Numbered from the stretch's first letter, positions 20,828 through 32,970 are shown. The stretch is 64,000 nucleotides of DNA from Aplidium turbinatum (GCA_918807975.1 OU964921.1:22594498-22658497), one strand, 5' to 3'. Made by a program: numbers and translations. Notes: a model not told the origin generated them from the letters alone.

Positions 20828-22040
20828 GGTCACAGCGGTAAACCATAATCTCTTCGTGGGAAAATTGTAACATAAGATTCCCGGATCCGTTCGTCTGTAT
20901 GTAATGACCGAAAGAAAACACTCTTTTGAAACGTCTATTCAAAAAGTGTATTTCTGTAAAATTAGCCCGCGGCTATCGAAAATGGGGTGCAACGCGATAC
21001 ACCACTAAAAACTTTTCACTACAATCCAAACTACTTAGATAAAAGACGGAAATTTTATCCAGCTAGCAGCACTAAGCGAAACAGTTAAATTTGCGACTAA
21101 CTTTTAAGCAACAATTTTAAGAATGAGAGAATAAATTTCAATATCTCAAACTCACGTAAGCAGTAGGCCTTGTAGCGGCCAGTTTCCTTTGCTCCCTTTT
21201 TTGTTTTGTTGGTGCTCTCTACCGCCTTCCGCAAGGCACGCCTGACGCCTTGTAGATTTCAATAAATTTAGTTTTTGGGTTTTTGTCCGCCATGGAAAGA
21301 GTACTGTAAGTAAATGTGTATTTTAATCTTTTAATATTGTTTTTAGGTTTCAGCACTGGAACATTGTTAAATTTAAATCAGTTTTTGATCACCTGCTGAA
21401 AGACACAATTAATTTGTCATAAACGCCATTGTTGGCTATTGTTCTCTGATTCCTGTTTGGTGTTACCTGGTGATTTGGTATTTGCTTAGGTTTGAACCTT
21501 TTGTTTTTCATCTTTGTTTGTGTACTTTTTTTCCTTTATGCCTCTCGGCCATGTACGACCTGGGTGACCAAGTTTTTGCCTTTGTTGCACATATTTGCTA
21601 GCTCCCATTCATAAACTGCATTTTCATACAAGTCTGCTAGTGCTCATTTCAAATAGTCTCTGTAGACAGGGTTTCTACAGGCCTAACTGTGACGCAATAA
21701 TGAAAGACATTGTCACGCAATTCAAACAGGTGTTCAAAGGTGGTGATGCAATGTTTCATCAGGTCTTACGAACGATGGTGCAATAATATTGGCTCATTTT
21801 CTAGCAATTTCCATGACGTAAGATGCCAGCTAGGTTAAGTAGACCATAACGGTTTTTATATGACGTTTGATTTGGTGAAAATTGTCCGTAACATCGTGAA
21901 TAATTCAAACAATTTGTGTATCGCGTGTCTTTCATTTATTGTCTCACGATTGTCGTCAATTCTTTTTAGTTATGCCAACGAGATATAACACAATGAGTGG
22001 AAACTCACTCTTCTCTTAGTGTTTCTCTTTTATCTCTCTC
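20828..22040 (+). repeat. Left arm of the long inverted repeat
   Basis: It is homologous in reverse complement to 34690-35336. The arms are clearly diverged, and this one is longer because a 509-bp solo LTR interrupts it at 21171-21679. The inner limit is near gagtggaaactcactc. Confidence 0.75.
21171..21679 (+). mobile_element. Solo LTR inserted in the left inverted repeat
   Basis: It starts tgtagcggcc and ends gtttctaca. A perfect 5-bp duplication ggcct flanks it (21166-21170 and 21680-21684), and the right inverted repeat lacks this segment. An aataaa lies near 21260. The family is undetermined, the strand is a guess, and no internal retroelement sequence is present. Confidence 0.85.
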
Positions 22041-22700
22041 GTTTCTCTACGTCGTTCGTTTCATGGTTCACTGTTTGCACATGAAAGGCTACAGACTGCG
22101 ACCGTACGGGTGTACGGCGTGCTAAGAATGCACTAAAGCAAGGCTAAAGTGACGGCGAATACCACGAAGCAATTGGACTGTTCCGACCATAGTATTATTG
22201 TTAGGTGGTTTAAAAGTTTATTTTCGTTACCGCTTGTCTTTTCAGATTATTGTGTGAAATTTTGAAGTAGGTTAATTAGGATGTTACAGGTCAATAAGCA
22301 GGGTAAATACATAGGCTCTTCCTAACAACAATATTAAATTAGTATAGGGTAGCAAAGGTCTACGAAATACGATACAAAACGACTGACTGTAGGCTATATG
22401 GTTATCAAAGTTTATCTTATCCAGCTATAAACAACCAACAGGGCTAGAAGAAGTTTGGCTTTTTATAACAGTACAATGGAAAACAGTTCTGATAATTTAA
22501 CCGTCGAGTAGCCTATCTTGTGGAAATAATCGAAGATTAAGAATTTCAAAGTATTCCCATTTCAACGAGCGCGTCTACAGTGCAACGTGAATTTGGGTAA
22601 GAAAGCGTTTCAAAGGACCTCGCACCTCTAATTAAATTGTGCAGTTGTGTGTTGAAAGCTGAATAAAATTGTTTGGATATATTATCCGGTATTTTTGCAG

Positions 22701-22798
22701 ATGTCACTTATGTCCGAAAACTTACAAAACCAACGGGGGATTGCGTTTTCATGTCAAGTCAAAGCACGCTGGAAACACATGTAATAACACCAGAAAAG
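22701..22798 (+). pseudogene. C2H2 zinc-finger exon
   Basis: The exon lies between an acceptor-like tatttttgcag and a donor-like aaaag|gtatgg. It reads CHLCPKTYKTNGGLRFHVKS and KHAGN: C-x2-C-x12-H-x4-H, a standard C2H2 finger that probably binds DNA. It is the first recognisable exon of the plus-strand gene of the long-TIR element. Confidence 0.7.
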
Positions 22799-22926
22799 GT
22801 ATGGTACTACAGTTCCGCATATTACCTGCCTGTAGACCGGCAAGACAACTTTATAGCCTGAATCGTCCATTTACACATTGTTTCTACGTCTGGCGACGAC
22901 GGATCAACGTTAAAATCTGACTGCAG

Positions 22927-23095
22927 TCAGCCACTTGTGTGTAACAATTGCTGTGGTAGGCATATCCAGTCTGCCAAATTAAAACATATCGCAAATATTG
23001 CATCTATTCAACACCTGCCTACGTCGAATCGACGTAAAAAGGGGAAATTGTTAGACCACATTCCAGACGTCAAAATAGCAAAACGAGGCCCCTAA
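22927..23095 (+). pseudogene. Cys-rich exon of the C2H2 gene
   Basis: After an acceptor-like gactgcag the frame reads PLVCNNCCGRHIQSAKLKHI and continues basic (SNRRKKGKLLDHIPDVKIAK) to a stop. The phase does not match the finger exon directly, so a missing exon or decay lies between them. The function is not recognised. Confidence 0.5.
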
Positions 23096-23579
23096 TTTCT
23101 TGAAACGGAGGCCCACACCCCCTTCAGGTTGCAACTAAGACATCATACATCGCGTTTTCGTTTGTAGAGGGGGCATTGGTCCCCCTGACCCCCCTCTCGG
23201 GAGCCCTGATTCTACTGAATAGCGTCATTACACCAATATATAATGGAAACATAAGCTACCGGGACGCATCTTTTGAAAATGTACCATTACATAGGTGTAT
23301 AGAGGGAATGGACCAATCAGAAGGTTAGGGAAAAGGATAGTAATAATATAGTTGCTAAGATCGAGTTTTCGACCAACCAACATGGCGTAGAGAGTATGCT
23401 ATGGGCCAGAAGACTGGAGGTCGTTGGTTTGAATCCTCTATTTTGGTTAAGATGTCTTTGATTTGGGAATTTGTAGACAAGTTTCCTTTTAGGAAAGTAT
23501 TGTGGTACACTTTCAAAAGGTGCTACCGGGACATCCGCCACTACATGTAGTATTCATTACACACTTTGTATTTTTTTAG

Positions 23580-23814
23580 TGTCTGAATCAACAGTACAGA
23601 AGATGTGGTTACAAATTGGTGGTTCACTTGATAACTTCACTGATGCAGCTCTTCAATATTACATTCGTGCATTCGAATCCACCACAAATGGGAGCGAACT
23701 TTTTCACAAGTTTAGCTGTGATGCAATTGAAGTGATCCCAGGTTTATTTCACGGAAAATTTCAACGTATGGAAGCAGTGGAGCAAACAAGAAAATTGTTT
23801 GATGTGTTTCTGAG
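23580..23814 (+). pseudogene. Internal exon of the C2H2 gene
   Basis: It starts after ttttttag at 23579 and ends at ctgag|gtaaaa. It reads SESTVQKMWLQIGGSLDNFT and then YIRAFESTTNGSELFHKFSC. The splice phase joins exactly to the exon at 24312. I recognise no named domain. Confidence 0.6.
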
Positions 23815-24311
23815 GTAAAAACCAAACATATAGTGGCATTTTCATTCTATACCGATGCTATAGCTTGTTTAACCAATGTAGCTTATCAACAGTGATTTAC
23901 ATTTATTTCAATAATGTCTGGTACGACGAACGACAGTTCTGCCAGATTTCAGAAACTGCCTTCAATGATTAATATGCTTATCCAGTGATCTCGTGGGATT
24001 GCTGTTGACTGAGCCAATCCCAATCTCTCTGTCTTATCTTCAAGTACGAAACTTGTCTTAATTCAGTCTGTATTTATTGGTCGATATCCAAAAACTTCAT
24101 ATAAAGTCGCCAAATAGATAACGCAATTGTCTATACCAGCCAGTAAATGAGACATACTCAAGATGCATAAAACGGGGCAAGATGCATATTTTAACTTTGC
24201 CTACATTACCGTAAAAAATAGCACGAATTTACGATTTGTATACCATTAAATACTCTTGCCAGCATCTATGTTCAATACACAAACATTAACGTTTTGAAAT
24301 TTACATTTCAG

Positions 24312-24804
24312 AGATGAAAATAGCAAAGTTTCACAACAACAACAAACGACTAATACGGTGCTTACAACTGATGAAATACACATAATAGAATATATTGGGG
24401 GATACGTGTTACGAAAATTGAAGCGCAGTGCCACAGATGAATAACAAGGCATTTTGTCTAAACTAGAAAGTGACACCAGTTGCACAGCGGGTTCATCTAT
24501 GATTGACACACTACAAAACGACGAATACGGAACATTACTGAAGCCAAGTCCTACTCTGATGAAAATTTTGCTGAGGCTGGAAGTGGATTTTCGAAAACAT
24601 TTCAGCTTTTGTAATACAATGCAGACTGTGTTTAAGGAGATTGATATAAACAGTTTGTATTTATTAACCAACGACTGGGACATTGTGTCATATATTGTAA
24701 ACCACATTTGCAAGCTATATTTTAAAATTCGTACCTATCAAAAAACGAAGATTTTAAAGCTTGTGCTCTTTCATCTTGAGACCTCTCTCCGCAATTTCTG
24801 TTAA
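24312..24804 (+). pseudogene. Terminal exon of the C2H2 gene with EYIGGYVLRKLK motif
   Basis: It follows an acceptor-like acatttcag. The reading DENSKVSQQQQTTN leads to IIEYIGGYVLRKLKRS, a motif like those near the C-terminus of several animal transposases (Y-I-x-G-Y-V-x-x-K-L). The frame then carries an in-frame stop and continues with LLKPSPTLMKILLRLEVDFR to about 24804. It is therefore a decayed transposase-like gene; the superfamily is uncertain. Confidence 0.6.
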
Positions 24805-25185
24805 CACTTCCTTTGAAAGACCCGGGGTGGTTTTGTAGACACTCCTGTCATGTTAAAACAAATTAACCAGGTTGGTATTGGGTGACTAAACCTATGAAAT
24901 GTTGCTAACTTATTGCAATACTTCGAAGTTGTTGGACACTAAATTAACTTACAAGACGTTCTATTTAACTGCGATGATTAATAAAAACAGACGTGATTTA
25001 ACTGTTGCAGCAAAGAAAAACAAAATTATATCTTGTATGCATTACCTGTAATCATGCAGCGTCCTTGAGCTTGGCAAGCGTAAAAATCGACTTTCCCTTA
25101 ATTCTTCATATGCTGCCTTGCTTTTGCAAGCAATGCTAAGGCAAAATCTAAAACGCAACAGAAAGTTCAACCACAAGGCAACACA
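24805..25185. other. Stretch without a recognised gene
   Basis: Probably the region downstream of the C2H2 gene, ending at the hAT target duplication. Nothing else could be made out. Confidence 0.4.
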
Positions 25186-25193
25186 GTCATGCG

Positions 25194-27046
25194 CAGTGTT
25201 GGGCGCGATAACTCATTTTTCAGTTAAGCGATAACGATAATCGATAAACGAAAAATGCCTAAAGCGATAACGATAAACGATAAATCAAAAAAAAGTTAAG
25301 CGATAACGATAAACGATAAATTATCGCCGATAATGTCCGATAACGATAATTTTTTTTTTCTCGATTGGCGCTGCCCCATCCCATGCAGCACGAACTGTTT
25401 TCATCAACATGACGAAAAATCGAACATAATATACTGTAAAGGGACAAAACTTTTTGTAAGTTATGCATGAATAGAATCGCAAAAGCGGCAGTAGGTATCA
25501 ATCTTCAAACTCTTGATCCAGAATCAAACCACTGAGGTAACCGCCGTGCTTATAATTATACCTTCAGATACCAGTTGGATGCTTTTATCAATTGGGTTAC
25601 ACTGCCGCTTACGTGCAGTAGGCAAAATAATTAAATCAAATGAAATTACCATAAAAAATTTCAAACTTTGTATTTTGCTTTCTGCAGGGCTGTTTACAGC
25701 AAAGTCAGCAATAATTAAAAAAATTCCAAAAAACGCAAAATGCTTGAAAATTTATCAGTAATCTTAAGCGTTATTGGTAGTAAAAATATGCATACTGTGA
25801 AATCCATCAAACTTGTCAAATTAGTCGTGTTTGTTCAAGAACAATAACATAATTATCGTAATTTACTGATAATTTCAGATAAATTTTTCTGTTTTCTTTG
25901 TGAACACCATCAAGCAATGGCAGAACGCTGAGTTGTTGAAATAAGAATTACAATATAGGCACTGTATTATTGGTGGGAATAAAAATATTTGATTGAGCGT
26001 TGGCTATGTCGCACAGGTAAATCATCGTCGTATTCAGGCTTACGCCCGGTGGTTGAAGATTTAGATTAAGTGGACGGGAAGGCAAGGAAGCCAATCTTCA
26101 TGTCCACCTTCAGGCATGCCTTTAAGTGTCCTGCCCTTTCGATTGCCGTTCCAGCGCTCTCACCACTCGGCTATGCAGCATAAGTAAATGAGAAAGGTTA
26201 TACTGTATTTAGCATAATTTTACCACTCAACTCGATACGCAACTGTATGCTCATGAGCGGTGTCGAACCGGCGCCCTTTCGATTGCCGTTCCAGCGCTGT
26301 CACCACTCGTCTATGCAGCATAGGTAAATGAGAAAGGTTATACTGTATTTAGCATAATTTTACCACGCAACTCGAACTCGATGCGCCTATTGTCATGCAA
26401 AAACTACTACAAGATGCAAAAAGTGTGATGTCGGTCTGCATGTCAAATGCTTCAAGCAATATCATATTCTGCAATGACTTGTTTCAGTGATGGTGGCGCG
26501 AAAGACCATGTTTCCGATGTAAAAGCGGCCTCGTATTGCGACACTTTCATAAACCACTTGCCAATTTTTTTTCGCTTCGCTTCAAAGGAATCTGTACCGC
26601 CTGTGAGCTTACATTTTAATTGTAAAATTCACTCGCGATTGCCGATTGCAGCAAAACAACAAGAGACTTGTTGCATGCATTTCATTGCATTGCAATTTGC
26701 AACTCTAAAAATTATTGTGTTGTCAGGGCCGTCGCTGCAGGGGGCGTGCCCCTCCCATGACAACGACCTGTGCACACACACTTCACGCACTGAAGATGAA
26801 CTGGTTTTAATTTTAGTTTCATGAACTAGGTGGCTAGTAAAAATATTACTTTTCATTGTCTTTCCACTTGTGTGTTGATCCGAAATAAAATTTATCGGCG
26901 ATTAATTATCGGCGATGATCAAATATTGCCTTTGGCGATAACGATAAACGATAACTGAAAAAATAATTAAGCGATAACGATAAACGATAAAAATTTATCG
27001 CCGATAATTATCGCCGATAAATTATCGCCGATAATGCCCATCACTG
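25194..27046. mobile_element. Non-autonomous hAT element with gataacgataaacg repeats
   Basis: The left end reads cagtgttgggcgcgataac and the right end, reverse-complemented, reads cagtgatgggcattatcgg. It is flanked by a perfect 8-bp duplication gtcatgcg (25186-25193 and 27047-27054). The left 150 bp and right 150 bp are made of gcgataacgataaacgat words and their complements. No transposase piece was recognised in its 1.85 kb. Confidence 0.9.
26142..26365 (-). repeat. Tandemly duplicated tRNA-like unit
   Basis: Two copies about 131 bp apart share ccctttcgattgccgttcca, gcgct-tcaccactcg and ctatgcagca, followed by aaatgagaaaggttatactg. On the minus strand the unit reads gcatagccgagtggtgagag (box A) and ggttcgacacc (box B), like a tRNA-Leu/Ser-derived head. 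It lies inside the hAT element. Confidence 0.65.
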
Positions 27047-27554
27047 GTCATGCGAGTGTAATGCATAACAACAATCAGAGACGTAACGATGGGGAACGGG
27101 GAAGGGTTGGATCAGTCGACAAGAACTGAAATTCTTTTTTCTCAATTGTAAGCCATACTTTTTAAGATGTATCAGATGGGAATTGTACAGTTTTCGGAAT
27201 TTGTGAAAAACGTCGATCAAATTTAGCATGCTGAAATTTCAGGTTAGCAAATGTTGAATAGAACAGGGCATCCTGTGTGAACCATGTTAGGCTTGGTACG
27301 GTGCCTTAACCATAAAAACTATCACCTTATAATTTCTGGATGGTAACGTTCTCCACACTTTTGAGTTTTTTGCAATTTGCATTGTTCTCTCCACAAAATT
27401 GAATGGAAATCATCCACATTTTCTTCATTTGTTGCTAATATAAATAATGTAGAAGGAAATTAAACAGACACTTAAGCAATAAGCAAGCATATGTTTGGGG
27501 GGGGGGGACTCATGTTGCCAACCTCCTCGTGGTGAGTCCTGGTAATTCAAATTA

Positions 27555-28580
27555 ATGAAGCGAATGGCAACAATCAGAGACCGCAACTCACAGGGCACCT
27601 GGGGTGGTAAAAGGATAAACCCTCGGCCCCGGTGTCCAATGAGAGAAATTCATCCAACAGTCGGAGTAACTATCTTGCAGCTAAACGTTGAAGGCCTTAC
27701 CAAAGCCAAATGCGACATGTTGGAACATCTCACACAAAAGCATAACGTGACAGCATTACTCCTGCAAGAAACCCACACCACCAAAGTATCGAAGTCAAAG
27801 ATCAGTGGATATACCCTGGCAGCATGCACCAATAGCAATATTTATGGAATAGCCACATATGTAAAGAACTCCGCTAAGTGGATACCGATTGCTTCATCCA
27901 ACCCTGACTGTGAAGTTGAATGGACAGCCACTGAAATCGAAGGCACAGCTGTGGTCAACGTGTATAAACCACCAAATACACGTCTGCAAGCTAACTCCAT
28001 TCCCGCCTTTGCTCCACCATGCATATATGCCGTAGACTTCAATTCCCACAGCACAACCTGGGGCTACCGCCACTCAAATGCAGACGGCATAGCGCTTGAA
28101 TCATGGGCAGCTGTCACTGGTATCCAATTAATGTTCAACCCAAAACAACCAGACAGTTTTTTATCAGGAAGATGGAAAACAACAACCAATCCAGATCTGG
28201 CCATTGCCAACCTAAAAGGACCTTTACCAAACCGTACCATCCTTAGCCCCTTTCCTAAGTCCCAACATAGACCATCGCTCATCACCCCTGAAAACCCATT
28301 CAACCCAGTCCCAAGCAAACCTGTGAAGAGGTGGAATTTTCGCAAGGCAAACTGGACCAAGTTCACACTCCTGGTTGAAAAGAAAACCGGCACCTCCCAG
28401 AACCAACTTCTGACGGACTGGAGAAGTCTTATAAAGCCTTCTGCAAAACCTTGCTCGTGGCAGCAAAGAAGTCCATCCCCCGTGGATTCCGTCGTCAATT
28501 TATACCATCATGGGACGAAGAATGCAACAAACGCTATGATGCGTTCCTGGCCTCAAAAACCAGTGAAGAGACATCCATGA
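27555..28580 (+). pseudogene. LINE endonuclease domain
   Basis: The APE-type endonuclease that nicks target DNA. Motifs in order are ILQLNVEGLTKAK, LLLQETHTT, VNVYKPPN, YAVDFNSHSTTWG, NPDLAIANL and KSQHRPSLI. The family's usual S-D-H in the last motif is S-Q-H here, so the catalytic Asp is lost, and the usual G of GDFN is V. The frame passes into a different frame near 28.45 kb where the RT begins. Confidence 0.88.
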
Positions 28581-29815
28581 CTGCCACTGATCTGTTGGAA
28601 CACCTCAACGTAAAACGCAAGCAGCGTTGGGAAGATACAGTGCAAGGAATCGACTTCACCCACTCAAGCAGAGCTACATGGAAAACCTTCAATCGTCTTA
28701 CAGGCCGTACCTCCAATCCTAAACGATGCCCTGTAACCGCTAACGCCATAGCACAACAGCTCCTAGCCAATGGCAAATGTAAAGTGGCAAACAAGAAGCA
28801 CGCCCTTGCAGTGAAGCAGGAATGCAGCAGGCTCTGGAACGCCCCAAGCGCAGATGGCCATCTGTCAGCCCCCTTCAGCACCGGAGAACTTGCGTCTGCC
28901 ATCAAACAAGTTAAAAGCGGGAAAGCACAAGGGCCCGATAACATCCCTCCAGAATTCTTGAGGCACTGTGGCTCCAAATGTCTGGCATGGTTGAAAAGGT
29001 TCTACTGTGCTTGCCTGACCCTCCAGGCCATACCTAAAATCTGGCGAAAAGCAACTGTAGTGGCAGTACCTAAACCAAACAAGCCAGCTGATGATCCCAA
29101 GAGCTATCGCCCAATATCACTACTCTGCGTCCCATACAAGATCCTGGAACGGCTCCTGCTAACTAGACTCGAGCCAGTTGTTGATCTCCAGCTACCAAAA
29201 GAACAAGCTGGATTTCGGCACGGACGCTGTACGACTCATCAAGCAGTCAAGCTGACCGAGGATATTGAGGAAAGTTTCGAGAAGGGCAACAAAGCAGGAG
29301 TAATCTTGGTAGACCTCACTGCTGCTGTGTGGCACCAAGGGCTAACCCTAAAGCTCCTCCGCATGATCCCAGACAAAAAGGTAGTGCGATTTCTCGCAAA
29401 TATTCTGGCAAATCGGACCTTTCTGCTTAAGACGAGTGACGGGCAGTGCAGCCGGCCTCGTCGCTTAAAAAACGGTGTTCCGCAAGGATCATGCTTATCA
29501 CCCCTACTATTTAACATCTACATTAGTGACATGCCAGAGACCACGTCACGCCAGTACGGCTATGCTGATGATCTGGCACTACTCAATTCTGATAAGTCCT
29601 GGCATGTGGTAGAGGAAGCACTTACAGATGACATGGCCCAAATCGCAGACTACCTGAAGCTGTGGATGCTGAAACTGAGCCTGGCAAAGACCACCGTCAC
29701 ACCTTTTCACCTTTGCAACATGGAATCAACGCGCCAATTGTCAGTCTCTCTCAACGAAAACCCACTCCCACACAACCCGTGTCCCACCTACCTAGGAGTG
29801 AAGCTCGACCGATAA
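28451..29815 (+). pseudogene. LINE reverse transcriptase
   Basis: Motifs in order: KAQGPDNIPPEFL, PKSYRPISLLCVPYKILERL, QAGFRHGRCTTHQ, VDLTAAVWHQGL, NGVPQGSCLSPLLFNIYISD and YADDLALL. Motif A normally reads D-L-x-A-A-F/Y-D-x-V-W; here three residues including the second Asp are missing. A stop at 29813-29815 cuts it before the thumb, which continues downstream. Confidence 0.92.
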
Positions 29816-30610
29816 TTAACCTACAAACACCATGCTGAAGCCCTTCATGCTAAGCTATCAGCACGCAACAACTTGCTGAGATGCCTAGCTGGAACATCCT
29901 GGGGTGCTAGTACATCCACACTCCGTACAAGTGCTCTTGCACTTGTTTACAGCACCTCCGAATATGCTTCCCCCATTTGGTGCCGCAGCGTACACACTTC
30001 CAAAATTGACACTGCCCTCAACACCACCATGAGAATAATCACCGGTTGCCTGCTTCCAACTCCCACTGACTTTCTGCCGGTGCTATCAGGCATCGCCCCA
30101 GGTAGACTTCGTAGGGAAAACCACGTACATAGCCTGGTCCTACAAGCTATGTCAAGGGATGACCACCTCCTCAACCAGATTGTCCTAAACTCGCACTCCC
30201 AAAAGCCCCAGCGCTTGAAATCTTGACGCCCGTTCTCCCGACATGCTGCAGCTATCTGCAAATCGAACTTCCACATTTCCGAAGTTTGGAACCGTGAATG
30301 GAGAGAAGTTGCGAGACCAACCCAATTCACAGTCCTTCCCAATACCAACACCCCACCTGGAGCAGAACTACCCCAGAAGGAATGGGTGAAGCTCAATCGC
30401 CTGCGGACTGGAGTGGGCCGTTTCAGCAGCAACATGTTCCAGTGGGGCCTCGCCGATTCACCATCTTGTGCATGTGGCTCAGATTTTCAAACTGCACACC
30501 ACATTATCTATCAATGTCCTGTATACCGACCACAAGATAGACATGTGGACCTAACAATGCTCGATGAATACACAATCCATTGGCTGCTGTGCCTGGATGT
30601 AACAACGTGA
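29816..30610 (+). pseudogene. LINE RT C-terminal region with zinc knuckle
   Basis: The continuation reads RCLAGTSWGASTSTLRTSAL, EYASPIWCRSVHTSKIDTAL and TGCLLPTPTDFLPVLSGIAP. After a stop near 30226 it resumes as MKLNRLRTGVGRFSSNMFQW and the knuckle CACGSDFQTAHHIIYQC (C-x-C-x8-H-x4-C). It aligns with the tail of the LINE at 6172-7110. Confidence 0.85.
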
Positions 30611-30997
30611 TCTGTGGCGGCCTCAAACGCAAGAGAGCAAGCATATAGCAATAGTTTCAACCTTAACAACGACATTATCCCCAGTTGTAGAACTTATACG
30701 TAGCTATACAATGTCAACCTCTGGGGTTCTATTACATCAATGAAACAAAATCGTTATGGAATAATAATGACTATACAAAAATAAAAAGATAATCAATAAT
30801 TTTATTCAGAATATTGATTATCTTTTCAAATTACCACATTTTAAAATGATTATATTAAAATTACCTGCTTCATACATTTCAATTTATTAGCCATTACTGT
30901 AAACCTCTACAGCTTCCATCACTAGGCCACAGCAATGGTATGGTTTAAATAATATCAATATTATTAGCAATAACAAAACAATTAGCAATGAACAAAC

Positions 30998-31111
30998 CTT
31001 TAGTCATAACACTGGTGAAATATGAGGACAGTTCTTCATCAACATGCACATGATTACGTGTGTTACTCAACATATCCTGCACTTGTTCTTCAAGCTCTGA
31101 TATTCTATACC
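30998..31111 (-). pseudogene. Coiled-coil exon of the THAP gene
   Basis: On the minus strand, after an acceptor-like taatggtatag, it reads RISELEEQVQDMLSNTRNHV and HVDEELSSYFTSVMTKG. The heptad-like start is a short coiled coil, as often found downstream of THAP domains. Flanking non-coding DNA is presumed intron. Confidence 0.5.
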
Positions 31112-31484
31112 ATTACCAGGTAAGTATTACATGATTAGAAGCAGATAAATTCTTAGAAATATGCAACACTAACAGGTACACCACTAAGTACAAATGCACT
31201 AAAATACTTAATGCCTTAACAGTGAAAGTGTTTTAGTGCACGTACCACTAGTGTATCACTACATAATTCTTATAGGTAGGCGCCGTAACTATGGTGTAGC
31301 ACCATGCTATGCCATCATACCATAGTAAATAATCAGAAGTAAGCACATGGCCATATAAGCTAAACCCACCGGAAGCCATTTTTATGGCTATTGACGTTAA
31401 TTACTTTCCACTGAGGGCAGATTTCACCTAGAGCTCATAACTCTTTCTTTATTTATTATGCCATAGTAAACATATATTACCGTT

Positions 31485-31690
31485 TATCTTTAACTTGTAT
31501 AGTAGCTTTAATTCTCGAAGGCACTGCTGTTCCTACTCGCAAACGTTTTAGAGGAATCGCACTGACGTTTTCTTCGTATTTCTCTTTTTTCTTGCTCTTT
31601 GCTGCTTGTTTGGAATCTTCCCGCTCGCAATTTAAGCATTTTACATGATCGCATGTAAAAATACAGCAGGCAACAAACCTATGCAGAGTA
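31485..31690 (-). pseudogene. Cys-rich, basic exon of the THAP gene
   Basis: The minus strand reads VACCIFTCDHVKCLNCERED and KQAAKSKKKEKYEE, then PLKRLRVGTAVPSRIKATI, ending at a donor-like acaa|gttaaag. The cysteines (C-x-x-x-x-C-x4-C-x2-C) could hold a metal, and the basic run could be a nuclear signal. No named domain is recognised. Confidence 0.5.
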
Positions 31691-31950
31691 TAATGTACAT
31701 AGAATGAACGTAATATTCACTCAAACGAGTTGAATTTGTTTAAAACTTGTCTATTGGATATTGTAAAAAAAATATGTTTAGTTAGGTGTCCTTTTAAGGC
31801 AGTAAGAATTTTGAAAACTGTCTTTTAGCTAAATATTTTACATAGCTTGTTTTCGTTGTAAATTAACTTGTTGGAATACTCAAATAAACATCAAACATGA
31901 ACAATAAACATAGAAAAATTTATATCAACAACAAAACATTCTTTTAAACT

Positions 31951-32795
31951 TGTAGCGCCAGAGAGCTCTGTCGTCTCTGACGTCACACGTACACGTCACT
32001 AGAATCTTCCAGAAGACTCCGCCTTGAGCGCATAACTGCACGTCTCGGGAATTCAATTCAGCAATCGGGAATTCAACTTCTGTAATCAACGTCACTATGC
32101 CGAATTCCTACCTTGGTTCATCGTTATGTAGAATTGCAGTCGTGTTGCGTTGTGTGATCATATGTAAAACTCGCAATCTCACACTAGTACCTTCTTAAAG
32201 AAGTTAAGCTCATGGTTTTAAATCAATCAGTCGTTTGCTATGTGAAAATTTAGTCTTTTGTAGAGTTCTACAACATGTAAAAATCAGAGTGTGTTAAGTT
32301 TTTGCTATGTGAAAATCAATAGTTTGTTGAGTTTTTGTTCAATATGAAAAGTCGGTTCTTTCAATATGGAAATCAGTTGAATGCAATATCAAAAGTCAGA
32401 ACTTAAAACCGGTATCAAGAAATCAGTCTTGGTAATTCTAAAGCAATATATCAGTTTCGTTGTTGCTACCGTTTTCTATTTTTGGCACTGCCAGGATGAC
32501 GTTTGGATCAGTTTATTGTTAATGTAGCAGCGACGACATTTCGTATCCGGTTGTTGGTGGTGGAGCTTTAATATTCCGGTGTTTTCCTTTACTTTCTGTG
32601 CTGCTGGATCGAAGATTAAAAACTATAAACAATTACGTTGTGAGCAAGCATTGATCTTTTGAGTTGAGTTAGTAAACAATATAGCAGCGTAATCGACCTC
32701 GTGTCCTATTATTCCTTGCCGACTTTGCCCAGGAATGTTGCCATCCCACTGATGGCTGTGTATGGGTGGATATGCTGAAAGCAGCGTCCGCTACA
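31951..32795 (+). mobile_element. Solo LTR of a TGTAGCGCC...GTCCGCTACA family
   Basis: It starts tgtagcgccagag and ends gcgtccgctaca. A 4-bp duplication aact flanks it (31947-31950 and 32796-32799). Its last hundred bases resemble those of the LTR at 57747-58496 (reverse strand) and of the fragment at 63580-63676, sharing ggaatgt-gcc and gtccgctaca. It lies between exons of the THAP gene. No internal retroelement sequence is present. Confidence 0.75.
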
Positions 32796-32970
32796 AACTC
32801 ATCCGGTTCAGTGTTCCCTCTGAGGCGAGAGAAATGCAAAATTGTTTGGGCATTTTCGCACTGCTCAATATAAAGTGAGAAGCCATACAATGCTGGGCAT
32901 GTTTAGGTTAAAAATTTAGGGCATTTTCTCAGCCACCATTTTGTAGAGGGGATCCTGATGCGGTTCTAGT

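Larger units (their letters stand above)
27493..30636 (+). mobile_element. Jockey/I-type LINE, 3.1 kb, EN and RT but no ORF1
   Basis: A 10-bp duplication gcaagcatat (27483-27492 and 30637-30646) defines the ends. The copy begins gtttggggg and ends cgcaagaga. It encodes an apurinic-type endonuclease and a reverse transcriptase, but no ORF1, and is probably 5'-truncated. It is related to the LINEs at 6100 and 17663 at roughly half the residues of the RT tail, so it belongs to a sister family. The reading frame is broken between EN and RT and after the palm. Confidence 0.92.

Noticed and set aside
23370-23470. Possible tRNA at tggtttgaatcctc
   Set aside because: A box B-like word is present, but the upstream part lacks a D arm and the stems do not pair.
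26447-26824. Plus-strand frame of 125 codons in the hAT element
   Set aside because: It shows no resemblance to hAT transposase or any other domain, and overlaps a minus-strand frame of equal quality.
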